A stretch of DNA of 64,000 nucleotides from Corynespora cassiicola (lineage: Eukaryota; Ascomycota; Dothideomycetes; Pleosporales; Corynesporascaceae): contig JAEUWY010000012.1 in assembly GCA_022059125.1 (NCBI GenBank), positions 1,674,001-1,738,000 of the forward strand. Direction: 5' to 3'. A model generated the notes under the pieces. That model was not told where the DNA came from. It saw only the letters and a list, made by a program, of their open reading frames with translations, and did no database searches. Positions 52,766 to 64,000 of this stretch are shown one piece after another. The position numbers were made by a program, and so were the translations under genes. Numbering within the stretch: the first letter of the stretch is position 1; each line of letters opens with the position of its first letter.

Positions 52766-55665
52766 ATGAATTTCGTGGATGTCCAACCCAAATCTTTCCT
52801 GGACTATGCGTGGACGACGCCCTCTCCAGCGCCGGCGAGCACCGCGAAACCTTCTAAAACTAGCAGAAAGCAGAACCGGTGCTGCGACCAGTGTCGGAAA
52901 GGGAAGAGGGCGTGCGACGCCGCAATCTTAGAGGATACGTTACTGGACGCCAGCGGGACGTCCGCCAGCAACCCAACCGTTTTCCACTACAGCGGTGAGT
53001 TTGCGCGAATCTGGGATGGAGGCCGTCGATTATAACTGATGGCGCAGATAACTTTGGTCCCCTCGCTCCGTGCAGCAATTGCGAAAAGACCAAGAAGAAC
53101 TGCACATTTGAGTGGTTACGGTCGCAACGATTATCGCAAGCGACGCCTCCATCGAACACTGCGCCCCCGCCAAAGCGACGCCGAACACAGAGCAATTCTT
53201 CGAACAATTCGCACAATCGTGTGGAGGGTGTTCGACAACAGGCGAGGGAGGCCAAAGCCCCGCAACCTGCAGTTTTGCCGGATACAGCGGATGGTGGAGA
53301 CTTTGTGTCACGAACAACACCCATCGAGTACGGAGTAACATTCGCTGATTTTCCCGGCGGTATTCCTTCGTTCGATTGGAGTATTCCAAGTATGTTCCCG
53401 ACCGACCACACAGGTCTTGGCAGTGGCGGCATAGTTCCCAGTGCTGTGGACAGTCTGGATTCATTGAGCGAAATGATTCAAGACGATGAGGAGGGCACCC
53501 CACTTGATCGTGATTCTGGTCACGGATCGTCTGTCGATACATGTTCGGAGACCATGTCTGAAAGTCCGGATGCAAGCCCGTTTACAGGCGGGCCGCCCGC
53601 AGCCGTAAAGGCTGAAAAACATGTCAACGGGAACGGAACAGTAGCACGTCTGCCGCACAAGAAGAGGCGTCGAAGCACTTCTAGTGCTCTTTCTAATGGC
53701 GCGTCTTACCCAGCCTTGTCTTTGGCGAGCAATTTCCTCTCAACCACGAACAACACGTTTTTGACCGAGGGCCTGCTCAAGATATACCATGATAGTTTCG
53801 AAAACGCACTTTCCTGTTGGCTCACCGAACGGACCTGCCCTTACAGCAAAGGCTCCGACCTCTCTCTTGCAAATGACACCGGACCAGACTGGAATCGCAT
53901 ATACCATCGCGTGTTCCGACTTGATCGCCTGGCATCATCGGTACGAGGAAGGAACCTTAGTTTTGCCGAAGACAAAGCCGCTTCTAAAGCTCTCAACTTG
54001 GCCATCTTTTCGTTCGCGACCCAGTGGGCTCAGTCGGGCGAGCGGAGCAAATCAAAGTACCCATTCCACAACAGCGGCATCGATGAGAAAAGCTATGCCT
54101 TCACCGGGGAGTCTGGTGGAACGGACTTTGATCGCAAGCTCCAAATTTCTGCCTGGCACGAAGCACGCATGGCGTTGCAAAGCGCATCTGAGATTGAATC
54201 TTTCCGCGTTGTCTTGGCGCAAATCGTGTTCTCCTTGACTCAAAGACCCATTGGACCGGAGGAGACCAACGGCAAAGACGTCAACAAGCCTTCCATGGAT
54301 GCGGCAGATGTGCCAGCGGGAGTGCACTGTGGGGAAGACGCTACCTTCGAAACAAACCAGTCGGAAGACAAGGAGATGGCTGAGTGTGAGGACCTGCTCT
54401 CTAAATTGAACCTTACTATTGATGGAGAAGGACCGCCGGTTCATTTAGAGCAAGGACTACGGCTCATTCACTCCCTCCGATCCCGAATGACCATGACCGG
54501 AAACGGATTCCCCCGGCCGAAAGCCTCGCCGCGAAATGCGAAACAAACCCGAATGACCCCGAACAGCCTCGATGCCTCCGATCGAGCCACTGTTGATCTT
54601 CTCTTTTGGCTTGGCGTCATGTTTGACACGTTGTCATCTGCTATGCACAAGCGCCCGCTAGTAGTGTCCGACGAGGATAGTGACATCTATTCGAATGAGC
54701 CAAGACCCGCACAAAACGAGACATGCAATGGAAAGCCAAGCACCGATGCAGTTGCAATTGCGCCGGCCCCGACCGAAGGTCTGTGGGATAACTACCTGTT
54801 CGCTCGGCAGCGTAATCGTCTCCAGGGAAATCCTGTGAGGTGGCCCTGCTCGTTCGACCAGGCAGCGTCACTCTTATGTGATGCAGCCCCTGTCAAGGTG
54901 CTCCTCTTCCGAAAGGTCACGCGCATCCAGACGCTCCTTTCACGGAATGCACGTGGAGAAAGAGTTGAGAAGGCCATCAGGGATGCTTTGGATGTGTACG
55001 CCCACTGGGAGAAGCTCTATGCGCCGTTTATCCGAGATTGTATCGACAAACACGATCGCCTCCCCTCTCGGATCCAGTCCTGGTATATATGTCTGACAGG
55101 CCATTGGCATCTGGCGACATTGTTGTTGGCCGATTTGATCGAGATTGTCGACGACTCGGAACTGAGTACGGAGGTGTGCCGCAACAATCGTATGTCGTCC
55201 GCGTTTGTGGCCAACTTCCGTGAGCGGAACTGCTACTCGCTCTCAGATCTTGCACGATGTGCGTGTCCCCGCGAGGATGCATCCTTCCCGAATTCGAATG
55301 AATTCCATTTTGCGGTCAAGCAGGGAGCACTCTTGACGGAGCCATGGACGGCGGTCCTCATCCGCGCATTTGCAACCGCTGGAGTGATCTTATTGGAATC
55401 AGAGACGCCGCCCAATTCGACTAGTCCGGATCCTTTCTATCAAGAACAAAACTTCCGGAAGGCTGATGATTGCGTCAAGGCGTTGTGGTACCTTGGAAGA
55501 AAGTCGGACATTTCCCTGTCGGCGGCGAAGATCTTGGGCGATGCGCTCAAACAGAGACGGAAAGGCGTTGATGAAAAAGTGAATGATATGAGTTCTTTCT
55601 TGGAGGCGGAGCTGTGGGAGGGTTTCGAGGAGATGCATGGAGCTTTTGGCGTTGAGTGTGTTTGA
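52766..55665 (+). CDS. alcR: AlcR-family Zn2Cys6 transcriptional activator
   Basis: Two exons (52766-52994, 53048-55665) give 948 residues. The zinc cluster is CDQCRKGKRAC, then a long loop, then CSNCEKTKKNC followed by TFEWLRSQR. This is the hallmark of Aspergillus nidulans AlcR, whose cluster is also asymmetric. Similarity continues through the whole activator: YHDSFENALSCWLTE, LFWLGVMFDTLSSAM, KRPLVVSDEDS, RWPCSFDQAASLL, LPSRIQSWYI and LGRKSDIS are all close to AlcR segments. AlcR activates ethanol-utilisation genes (alcA, aldA) and itself. Here the loop between Cys3 and Cys4 is 34 residues, against 16 in A. nidulans, and the intron falls inside it. It could be the orthologue or a paralogue with new targets; its neighbours are not alcA or aldA. 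Confidence 0.92.
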
Positions 55666-56908
55666 AAGGCCAGGGGAGAGGACAAAAAGTTTTCAATCAC
55701 CTTCTGATCACGCAACGTGCGATGATCCCGTCTGTCGCTACAGCTGCCCATGCTGAGAGCCACGAAGCATCGATGAGGAGTCATGCAGGTCGATTGGAAG
55801 TGAGATGGATGAGGTGATTTGGGAGAGGGAGTGCGCCATTCAGACTTGGAAGGCACGCTAGCGGCCAAGCATCACATGCGCACGCGATCCAGTTCGCAGA
55901 AGCAATTCCGCGTAAATTCTCCGTGAAAAATAGGGTCAGCCAGTACAGCTCTACCATGTCCGGGGAAGACTGCTTGGCATAGGCTATGATTGCGCCGCTG
56001 TGTGGGATGAGGTATGGTAGGACAGACAAGGGCACCACGAGAGCTGTGAGTACAAATTGTAAATAATGTTTTTTAATTCCATGTTAGTACTTGGGTATGG
56101 CGTATTCCGAGAAATAATACCTTAGGTGCGATCAGTCCTTGGTTGGCATGGCCTCATGCTTTGGCTTCGCGGTCACTGATTCCTCCTTTCCCTACGGTAC
56201 TGGGCGCCAGGCATTCGCATACCAGATGGTCCTGGGGGACTCGTATATGCATTCTCAATCAATCGTCAGAGTCACGAGCATGGTGAGCACATCCAGGAGA
56301 TCTTTGATAATGACGTCACTCTTCCGATTACGACCAATCCCTCTTACCCCCAAGACTCGGAACATTAAGAAGGCAACGGCCAGCGTCACATCCAATCATG
56401 GAAGATACAAGCTTTGCAACGTGGAAGTCCTGCATGGCTCACCACGCCGCTTACGAAGGTTTCGAGGCCACCAGCTGCAGAACGGTCGAAACGGGAATTG
56501 TGCGGACGTCATTCCGCGAGCTTCCCGAATGTCGGGTAACATCAACGTCTGGAGTTGCTGGACAATGCAATGACTGGGCTCGCGTGTTGCAGGCTGATTA
56601 TAGTGTTCGGTCTTCGTTCTCGGCTTTGGGATTGGATTCGTTGGTCAGGTTTCACTAAGAGGGACGAGCAGTAATGTTGAGATGACGACGTCAGGCCAGC
56701 CAGCCAGGGCCCTTATGAAGCCAGACCTCACATCACATATATCCCCCATCTCTTTAAAGTGTCTTACTCATTGGCAAAATTTTGTGCTGGTTCCATCTTT
56801 CAAAGCTGTTACCAACACAGACCCCCAGTCCGCCAGTCCTCTGAGCCATTGCACGTCTGTCCAGCCTCGCACATATACAGCGCCGACCCAAACCGTCCCG
56901 AGTTACAG
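55666..56908. other. Intergenic region with no recognised gene
   Basis: 1.2 kb. Short frames on both strands lack domains and codon bias. CATATATCCCCC near 56,734 precedes a possible small gene. Confidence 0.5.
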
Positions 56909-57148
56909 ATGAGGTTCTCTTCGGATCACGATTCCAACACCTACCGGCCTGCCCAGCCGGATGCTGAATATGCCCAGCGAGACGAAACATCCGTCCAGTC
57001 ACCCATAGCCTACACCACCAGCGGGAACCCAGCTTTTGAATACCATGCGGGAAAAATGCTCCAGAAGAAGAACAGCAAAAAGGGCAGGAGCAAGGAACGA
57101 ATCAAGTCATTCTGCGAAAATCTCTTGGGTCGGTCTAACAGTGGATGA
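56909..57148 (+). CDS. Possible small hypothetical protein
   Basis: A 79-residue frame, MRFSSDHDSNTYRPAQPDA at its start, hydrophilic throughout. It has a Lys/Arg-rich segment (KNSKKGRSKERIK) before a short amphipathic end (FCENLLGR). No signal peptide, membrane segment or known domain. A TATATA-like element and a pyrimidine-rich stretch lie 130-180 nt upstream. Small proteins of this build are common in filamentous ascomycetes. The frame also stays open 50 codons upstream, so the start is uncertain. It may not be a gene at all. Confidence 0.35.
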   Translation: MRFSSDHDSNTYRPAQPDAEYAQRDETSVQSPIAYTTSGNPAFEYHAGKMLQKKNSKKGRSKERIKSFCENLLGRSNSG

Positions 57149-57510
57149 TGTTTGGAGCGGAACTCTTGTCAGATGTGTTTGGTCTATGGATTACCAACCC
57201 AATGCTGAACGCCCCATGGAGTATCGTACAAAGTCTGTTCGTAACTTTAATATCAGTTGACTGATTTTATAATGACCTATGAGCACGGTCGGTAGAGACT
57301 CTAGCAAGGCCTATCATTTGATGAAAACCTGAAAGGATCTTGTTCCGCTGTCGCCATGTATCTGTTGCCCTGCCCGATCGACTCGTAGTGCTAGAGGGCA
57401 TATGGACAATACATCAGACGAACCATGGCTGCTTCATATCGGCGCTTGCATGAAGTTGACAAAGTAAATACACGCCCGACATACCGCAATTTCAATCGGT
57501 CCACATGAAA
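57149..57510. other. Intergenic region, 3' flanks
   Basis: No gene; AT-moderate sequence between the possible small gene and the convergent nuclease gene. Confidence 0.55.
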
Positions 57511-59645
57511 TCAAGTCAAATCTATCATCTCCACTTCCTCCAAGTTCCTAGTAGAACGAGGAGTCGATTTGGAAGCGTTCTGGATTGTCGTTAACTTCGT
57601 CGCTATGGAACTCGAGCTTGATGAGCGGATTGTGACATCATCATGAGTGTGATTGTTGAAATGCTTTAGACGTGCCGAACGTATACTAGCGGCATCTGCC
57701 GATGGTGATGTAGGTTGTGCCACATGATGTTCATGTAAAGTTCCGGCCCTGGCCTTCGATATGACGGGAGTTGATTGGTGGCCTGGTTTTCGGAACGGGC
57801 TCTCGAATGGGGAACTGCCATGTTGCTTATGTGTTTGCAAACTATGGCCAGCCTGCATCGAGAGTGGCGATAGTAGCGGCCATGCTGGATTATCTCCAAC
57901 ATTCGAGTGTCTGGCTATAATGTTCGTGGCGCGGAAATTGCTTACTGTGATGAATGTTTCTGCTTTTTCTAATCGTTCAATTGCTCCGAAATCATCAAAA
58001 TCTGATTCTATGTCCGATACGCCGCTATGAGTGGCTTTCCTGGAATTGATCTGAGCAGGCAGGGCTTCATCATCAGACACGAGGTCAACCACTGATGTCG
58101 ACGAGAGGGTGATCCCTCTTGTAGCAGGCTTGTCAGATTCAATTTCTGGAATAGGCTGGCCGGCTTTTGCTCTGCGCTTTTTTGGTCCCCTGGCTTGTTT
58201 CGGTGGCTCTTCATTGTGATCAGTCATCTCAAGCTTTCGCTTCCGTCTATTCTTGGGTTCCGACGCTGGCGGGTCGAGGACCTCGGCAGGAAGATATTTT
58301 CGGAGAAGATGATTAGGAAAAGCTTCCCACTCTTCGCGATGGTCGCCATCAAAAAGCTGGTCTGTGCGACCAGTCCAATATCCAGTTCGATCTCCTTCAA
58401 AGTCTTGCCCGGATAAAGTAGTAAGAGGGAATGGGGAAAACGTGATTTTTTGCACAAAGGCTCTCTCAGTGCCCTCATCAGCCCCCTTTTTCGCTCTTCG
58501 TTTTGTGATTTTCACGTCGTAAGGGTTTCCTTCGTGGCGAACAGCTTCCGGATTTGCCAAAGCTCGAGTCAGAAGTACAGGGCCTACCCAGTGCATATAA
58601 CCCCGTCCCCATATATTGAAGCGAGAGCTAGTAAGGTTGAGTAGATTTATCTCGTCGATGGGTTGATACCAGCCATGGCGGAGACTACGTAAATTCCGCA
58701 ACTGGTCGTCCGTAGATATCGTTGGCTTGTTGTATTTGTTGAGTGTCTTAAGGTCTGGATAGTCGAATGGAACAAGGCCATGATATTTTTTCGGCATCCA
58801 GCTGACAAACTGCTCTCTCCAATCGACGCAATCTTGCTTAGTCCTACAGCGACAGAGAGATGTGCCGAGGCCGGCCTTAAGAGCCTGTATGGCGAGTGTA
58901 GGCCCACATTTCTCCAATCCCTTGGTGTCGTAGTCCCCCCCGCAGAGCATCGCAAAAAGGACAAGACCTTCTCGGTCGAATCCGTGCTGCCGGACGATGT
59001 CTGCCCTTCGTATCACTCTGACACTGGTGCCGCTTTTCTTTGTGTTTTCCTTCGAGCGATCTGTAGATCCCTTCTGCTTCGACACCCTATCATCCCTAAT
59101 GAGTAGGCTGCAACCAAACATGAGTGTGTCGCTATCCTGAGACCAAACCGCATCAACGATCCCCAGTTGCTGTAGCCTTGCGCACTCTGCCTCACTCTCT
59201 CCAGGTGCTTCATGATATGGAATTCGAAAATGCCGGAGCATCTCTTTTAGTAGTCTCAGGCTCTCATAGTCAATCCTACTTCCTCCAATTCTTCCGCGTT
59301 TCCATGGTCGTGACGGGCCGTCGAATACAAACAGCAATTGTACGTTGTACGTCAAGAGGCGGCAGATTCGCCAGAAGATAGCTTTTTCAATCCCTTGAAA
59401 AGCAGGTTCATTGGATTCTGATCATCTACGTATCAGCATGGTTTTACACTTGCGTTCCGTGTAAGCTCACTTTGCCGGATGAGATAGACCTGTTGCGATG
59501 TCAGGTTGTTGAATCGCCAATCTGCTTCATCGACAGCGATGCGTAATGGCCTCTCATGCTGATTATAATGCTCTTCAGCGAGTTGCGCGAGAGGAATGGT
59601 GCCTTCTTCGGTCTTTATCATATCCCACAACGCCGGTATCCCCAT
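57511..59645 (-). CDS. XPG/Rad2-family structure-specific nuclease (GEN1/Yen1-like)
   Basis: Two exons (59645-59471, 59417-57511) give 693 residues starting MGIPALWDMIKTEEG. The N-terminal XPG domain has the first metal-binding acidic residues in AVDEADWRF, then LLFVFDGPSRPWKR. The internal XPG domain has APGESEAECARLQ (paired Glu), VWSQDSDTLMFG (DxD) and CGGDYDTKGLEKCGP (the helix-two-turn-helix entrance). All catalytic acids are therefore present. Absence of a PCNA-binding motif and of a long XPG spacer argues against FEN1, EXO1 or XPG. The arrangement fits GEN1/Yen1 Holliday-junction resolvases. The C-terminal 280 residues are disordered, with basic KKRR clusters that may be nuclear-localisation signals and CDK-type sites. 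Confidence 0.82.
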
Positions 59646-60467
59646 CTTCAGTCTGGCTGCTCAGGGAGCGCGTGAGATGAATCAAGAGCTTAGCAGTAAT
59701 GACAGATATACGGCACTGAGGTGTCCGCAGTTATTCATGGAAGAGGGTGCGGGTAGCCAGACGTGTAGACTACGTACTCGACTTAGGGTTGTAGATGCGC
59801 TGGCTGGCTGATGGGTGACGCGCGACACCAGCCTCTACGGTCCTGAGTCTTGCCAAGCCATCGACGCGTCGCCATGTGATCTTTATCTCCGACGCGACCC
59901 GAGGGCCTGTAACCCTCCATTCACCCCACAGATAGACAAGATAATAAACACTTCTGGTTTTTTTTTCAATTGCCAGCCATTCAAGAGGATCCCTGGAGAT
60001 AGATGGAATGCTCCCATATGTCCCTGGCGCATCCGATTCAGCACCTGGTCGGACCCGATATTGCCGAACCATCTCCGCCAATGGCAGTCGTCACGATATC
60101 ATCTGCTCAGTCATCCTATCCCCTGTGGTTGCAACGTCAATGGCTTCGACCTGTAATCGCATTCTCATCCGATGGGGCACGATCATTTGCGGGTGTCAAG
60201 ACGTGATTTATCTCTATTTGGCAAAACTCTTCGGCGAATCGGATAGGCAAGCTATCTGCATTCATGTGTAGCCCGCATGAGCAAACCTTATTCACCCACT
60301 TACTCAACATTGGTCCTACCAGGGCTTCTCCAACTTTATGGAAAATGATCTCATCATTGGCGGAGCTTCGCATTGGGAAGCGGGGCTGGTATAAAAGGTT
60401 CGGGCAGCTGAGAAGGTTTGAATGAAGCAGAAGCAATCAACACCTGCATAGTTTTGCTACAATCACC
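59646..60467. other. Divergent promoter region of the nuclease and catalase genes
   Basis: No gene recognised. The catalase TATA box lies near the right end. A T-run (59,959-59,968) is the only other notable feature. Confidence 0.55.
60390..60396 (+). promoter_or_regulatory. TATA box (TATAAAA) of the catalase gene
   Basis: TATAAAA lies 72 nt before the catalase ATG at 60468, a typical spacing for a highly inducible fungal gene with a short leader. Confidence 0.65.
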
Positions 60468-62284
60468 ATGGCCCAAGTATGTCAATTCAGTCACTATCAA
60501 AATATCGGAACTAATCAGATATCAGCCTCTCGATAAAAGAGTTTATACTCTCGCCGAAGGTACCTTCAACATCACTATCTCTCCATCAGTGATCTAGTAA
60601 GGTTTACTGTTGAATAGGGCGTCCAGTCCAGGATGTAGCCAGCTCGACGGTCCTCAAAGGCTCCACACAGCGTGGCGGGGGGCTCGCCCTTTTATCGAAT
60701 ACTCAATTGATTGAGACTTTGGCCCATTTCCCCAGAGAACGTATCCCAGAGAGGTAAGCTGCGAGAAAGATACAGATACTTCAGTATCGTTGACCCGTTG
60801 ACCTCGTCCAGGACTGTCCACGCCAAAGCTGCAGGTGCATGGGGTGAATTTGAGGTCACTCACGATGTCACCAACATCACTTCCGCCGACTTCCTTAGCA
60901 AGGTCGGCAAGAAGACCCAGGTGTTGATGAGAATCTCTACCGTCGGCGGCGAAAAGGGCTCTGCTGATACCGTCCGTGATGTCAGGGGGTGGGCTATGAA
61001 GTTCTTCACAGACGAGGGGAACTACGATTTGGTCGGCAACGATCTTCCGGTGTTCTTTGTCCGTGACCCCATCAAGTTCCCGTCGTTGAATAGGAGTCAC
61101 AAAAAGCACCCTCAAACCAATGTACCCGATGCGTCAATGTTCTGGGACTTTCACAACAACAACCAAGAGGGTGTCCATGCCCTTATGCACCTGTTTGGCC
61201 AGCGTGGAGTTCCAGCTTCCTTGCGCCACATCAACGGCTACGGCGTGCACACCTTCAAGTACGGCAATGTCACAGATGGAACATTCAAATACGTCAAGAT
61301 TCACTTCAAACCGGACGCCGGCATCCAAACTCTCGATGATGCCGAAGCCACCCGTCTGGCTGGGGAGGAACCTGACTATCACGTGAAGGACATGTACAAC
61401 GCCATCGAGAAAGGCGATTTCCCCTCATGGACAATGTATCTCCAGGCAATGGACCCAAAGGACGCGGAGAAGTATTACGTCAATATATTTGATCCAACGA
61501 AGATCTGGCCTCACAAAGACTGCCCACTAATTCCTGTTGGCAAGCTCACACTCAACAAGAACCCGAATAACTACTTCGCAGATATTGAGCAAGCCGCCTT
61601 CTCGCCCTCAACCATGCCCCCTGGCATCGGGCCGAGTGCTGACATCATGCTTCAAGCGCGAATGTTCTCGTATCCTGATGCGGCAAGGTATCGAGTTGGA
61701 CCGAATTATCAGCAACTTCCGTGCAACAAGGCAAAGTATGTGTATACGCCCTTCCAACGTGACGGACCAGCACGGATAGATGGCAATTACGGGAGCGACC
61801 CAAACTATGGTAAGCCACAATTTTGGTTGAACAATGTTGCCTGCCAATTCATTGCTAATACATACCAGTTCGATCATCGTTTCTTAAGGCGAAAACTAAG
61901 GAAGTTGACGTTGCACACGACGAATGGGTTGGCAAGGTCGGGCTATGGAATGCTGAAGTTTCAGACGACGACTTTGTGCAGGCACGTGAGCTGTGGAAAA
62001 TCTTCCTGGAGCAGGGTAACGACCGGATTTTCATCAACACCCTCAGTGGTAACCTGAACAAAGCTCTGCCCGAAGTACGAAAAGAGTCGATCAGTAAGCC
62101 ACGATCAGCTCCTACGCATATTTATCACGTACTAATCTGCTCAGAAATGTTCGCAAAAGTCGATGCAGAAATCGGGAAGAGGCTTGAAAGTCGTATCGAA
62201 GAATTGCAGGCCAGTGGCAACAAGACGAAGGAACATGTCAAAGGTCCGTATGGCCTGATGGAGGCGTATGGCGGCGGCTATTAG
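60468..62284 (+). CDS. Small-subunit haem catalase
   Basis: Six exons (60468-60476, 60526-60559, 60618-60753, 60812-61809, 61869-62093, 62145-62284) give 513 residues. The catalytic His lies in RTVHAKAAGAWGEFE, the active-site Asn in VGNDLPVFFVRDPIKFP, and the proximal haem Tyr in RMFSYPDAARYRVGPNY, all intact. It decomposes hydrogen peroxide to water and oxygen. Length and the lack of a C-terminal flavodoxin-like domain mark a small-subunit (clade 3-type) catalase. It ends in AYGGGY, so there is no classic C-terminal peroxisomal signal, and no secretion signal either. The first coding exon is just ATGGCCCAA. It was inferred because the conserved start PLDKRVYTLAEG needs an upstream Met and phase agrees. 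Confidence 0.93.
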
Positions 62285-62544
62285 CGCCTACAATTCTGGA
62301 CCATGGTCTTTTGCTATCTAGTTCGCGGAGAGTTGATATTAATGAATCCTTCGAGTACCACTCCGACGGGTACACTTGTTTTTCGTTTTTCGTGCTGCAT
62401 ATTGCGGCGTAGCCGTCGCATCCAAGCCGGGCGGATCCCGCAATATGCTTATCTCTAACCGAGCCAGGCTCTCCCGTACATCACATAAAGATCATCCAAT
62501 ATTTGCCTTACTCCTGAATTGCATGCATCATTCCCTGAACAATA

Positions 62545-63234
62545 ATGCCGCTCAAACTTCTCTCCGCCGAATATTCGGACATGCGCGAGCTCATGGAAGT
62601 CATGTATGCTGCTTGCTCCGATCCCCGAGATCCTTTCGTTGATCTTTGCATGCCAAGTCTGGGCGAATGGTCCACCTCAACGATAGATGAAGGTATAGAT
62701 GAGCTTGCAAAGAACTCTCTGGGGGTATGGAAGTTGTCGGAGACAAAAGTTTGGATGAAAGTTGTGGATGAAGAATCGGGCAAGATTGTCAGGTATGTAT
62801 TCATTGTAAATTGATCGCATTTATATCTGAAACAGAATAGTGTCACTAAATGGGAGATTCACGAGAAAAATCCATTCGAAGATGGTATGCCGCATATTGA
62901 AGCTAAATGACTTCCGGAAGGCTCACGGCTACGTGAATACGCTGAGTGGCTGATCAACTGGCGATACGGCCAAGCTGCCGAGCGATGCTAGTGCCCACAT
63001 GTTTGTACGTATACTCCATTTCATCATGGACCTTTGGCCTGAAGTATTTTGATAGGGCTCGATGCCTGTGTAACGACACCATCAGCTCATAAACAAGGAG
63101 CTGCTTCCCTAGCACTACAATGGGGTGTGGATAAAGCAGATGCAATGAACGCCAAGGCTTTCATTGAGGCTACTGTAGATGGAGCACGATTGTATGAGCG
63201 ATTTGGATTTGTGACGAAGCAGATAGTGAATTGA
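62545..63234 (+). pseudogene. Decayed GNAT-family N-acetyltransferase
   Basis: Three exon-like blocks (62545-62792, 62841-63004, 63056-63234) with plausible introns reproduce a GNAT protein of the fungal type. There is an N-terminal strand/helix, then SVTKWEIHEKNPFEDG, then the acetyl-CoA-binding region in degenerate form (LDACVTTPSAHKQGAASLALQWGVDKAD), and the ending GARLYERFGFVT. Within block 2 the frame is broken by TGA at 62908-62910 and TAG at 62989-62991, in sequence that otherwise still reads as protein (LPEGSRLREYAEWLINWRYGQAAE between them). The first stop sits where family members commonly have Trp, so TGG to TGA is likely. The pyrophosphate loop (Q/RxxGxG/A) is also eroded. Described as broken; no function expected. 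Confidence 0.7.
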
Positions 63235-64000
63235 AAAAGGATGAGATAGAAGCCGATGATGAGTGGAGAAGAATCGCGGAATAGTGCCCTCTTGTGTACA
63301 GGTGGATGGAGCGAGAAAAGAGAAGCAGCGTTCCTTCCACATGGACCAAATTATCCCAGAAAAGTTAGCTCCGAATCCCTACGAGGGATCTGCATGAGGT
63401 CTGCTGCTCAATTGATGGAGTATTAATTTTCAATTACGCTTATCTTTTGCGAATCTTTCAACCATGCTCCCGCTTGCTGCAACTACTCCCCGACTTATGG
63501 ATCGCATATCAGTCCTCAAATTAATCTTTTCACCGTTATATAGGAACTTACATGCTTCAACTTTCTGTCAGACTATTTTATTGTCGGTTTAAAGGCTAGA
63601 AAGCGCCGTATCACTCTATCTAGAGAGCTAACGACTAGTTTTTCTACGTTGTCTCCGTTGCCTAACACAAGTTAAGGTCATTGCCTACACAGCTGCAAGC
63701 TAGATTAGTTAATGCATTTTTGACTTTATTATATGCAGAAGAAATCCCCATGAACTTGATAATAGAATCCTTGTATATAGTTCGATACGTTGTTACTCTA
63801 CCGAAAGATAATCGAAGAACGTTCCCTATCTAAACTATTCTCGTGATTGCAACGGATGATATTGCTGCTGAATAAATTGGGAGGGGCCCATTTCACCTAT
63901 GATTAGAGGCTTCAGGCCTTTGCCCCCAAGCTGTCGCCTCTCCGATTAACTCACGCTCTTCTGAATGCATCGATATCCTTCGACTGACATTAATTTCCAT
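63235..64000. other. AT-rich non-coding end of the window
   Basis: No gene seen. AT-rich throughout 63,400-63,860, resembling the other gene-poor stretches. Confidence 0.5.

Noticed and set aside
57511..59645. FEN1 or XPG/Rad2 proper
   Set aside because: No PCNA-binding box and no long spacer between the N and I domains; GEN1/Yen1-type layout fits better.
1..64000. Secondary-metabolite backbone gene or CRISPR-like array
   Set aside because: No polyketide synthase, peptide synthetase or terpene cyclase, and no spaced direct repeats were found on either strand.

Overview
The window is nuclear DNA of a filamentous ascomycete (Pezizomycotina). The evidence is many short introns of about 48-116 bp with GTANGT donors and CTAAC-like branch sites, HET-domain and Zn2Cys6 proteins, an AlcR-type regulator, a short kinesin-3, and compact genes separated by CT-rich leaders. 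A dothideomycete is plausible but I cannot prove it from sequence alone. I see no rRNA, tRNA, CRISPR array or intact transposon.

Layout. 0-14 kb: the 3' end of a 2-oxoglutarate/Fe(II) oxygenase, a seven-exon Dpb11/Rad4 (TopBP1) gene with four BRCT domains, an alpha-arrestin, and an NHA1-type Na+/H+ antiporter. 14-18 kb: an AT-richer accessory island with a protein kinase fused to C2H2 zinc fingers and an acidic repeat tail. 18-23.6 kb: an MFS sugar transporter followed by 3.7 kb without a recognisable gene. 23.6-39.3 kb: conserved housekeeping genes, namely TRM3 tRNA 2'-O-methyltransferase, a short kinesin-3, VPS16, mitochondrial 3-hydroxyisobutyryl-CoA hydrolase, mitochondrial EF-Tu, and an RFTS-domain protein resembling heterochromatin factors. 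39.3-43.7 kb: a second accessory island with a HET-domain protein carrying RNA polymerase II CTD-like YSPTSPx repeats. 43.7-55.7 kb: a metabolic block with a secreted M14 carboxypeptidase, a DAO-type FAD oxidoreductase, and a Baeyer-Villiger monooxygenase divergent from a beta-lactamase-fold esterase, next to an AlcR-family regulator. 55.7-64 kb: a possible small protein, a GEN1/Yen1-like XPG nuclease, a catalase and a decayed GNAT pseudogene.

The most interesting signals are: (1) the AlcR homologue beside a Baeyer-Villiger monooxygenase/esterase pair, with a TGCGG-N2-CCGCA palindrome in their shared promoter, suggesting a ketone-to-ester-to-alcohol catabolic module; (2) the HET protein with CTD-mimicking heptads; (3) at least six abrupt strand-composition switches from C-rich to G-rich, in coding and non-coding DNA alike, which resemble small origin- or bidirectional-start-like skew centres; (4) the kinase/zinc-finger/acidic-tail fusion, where intron retention would give a kinase-only product. 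Exon boundaries were read by eye. Every spliced model listed keeps frame across all junctions.
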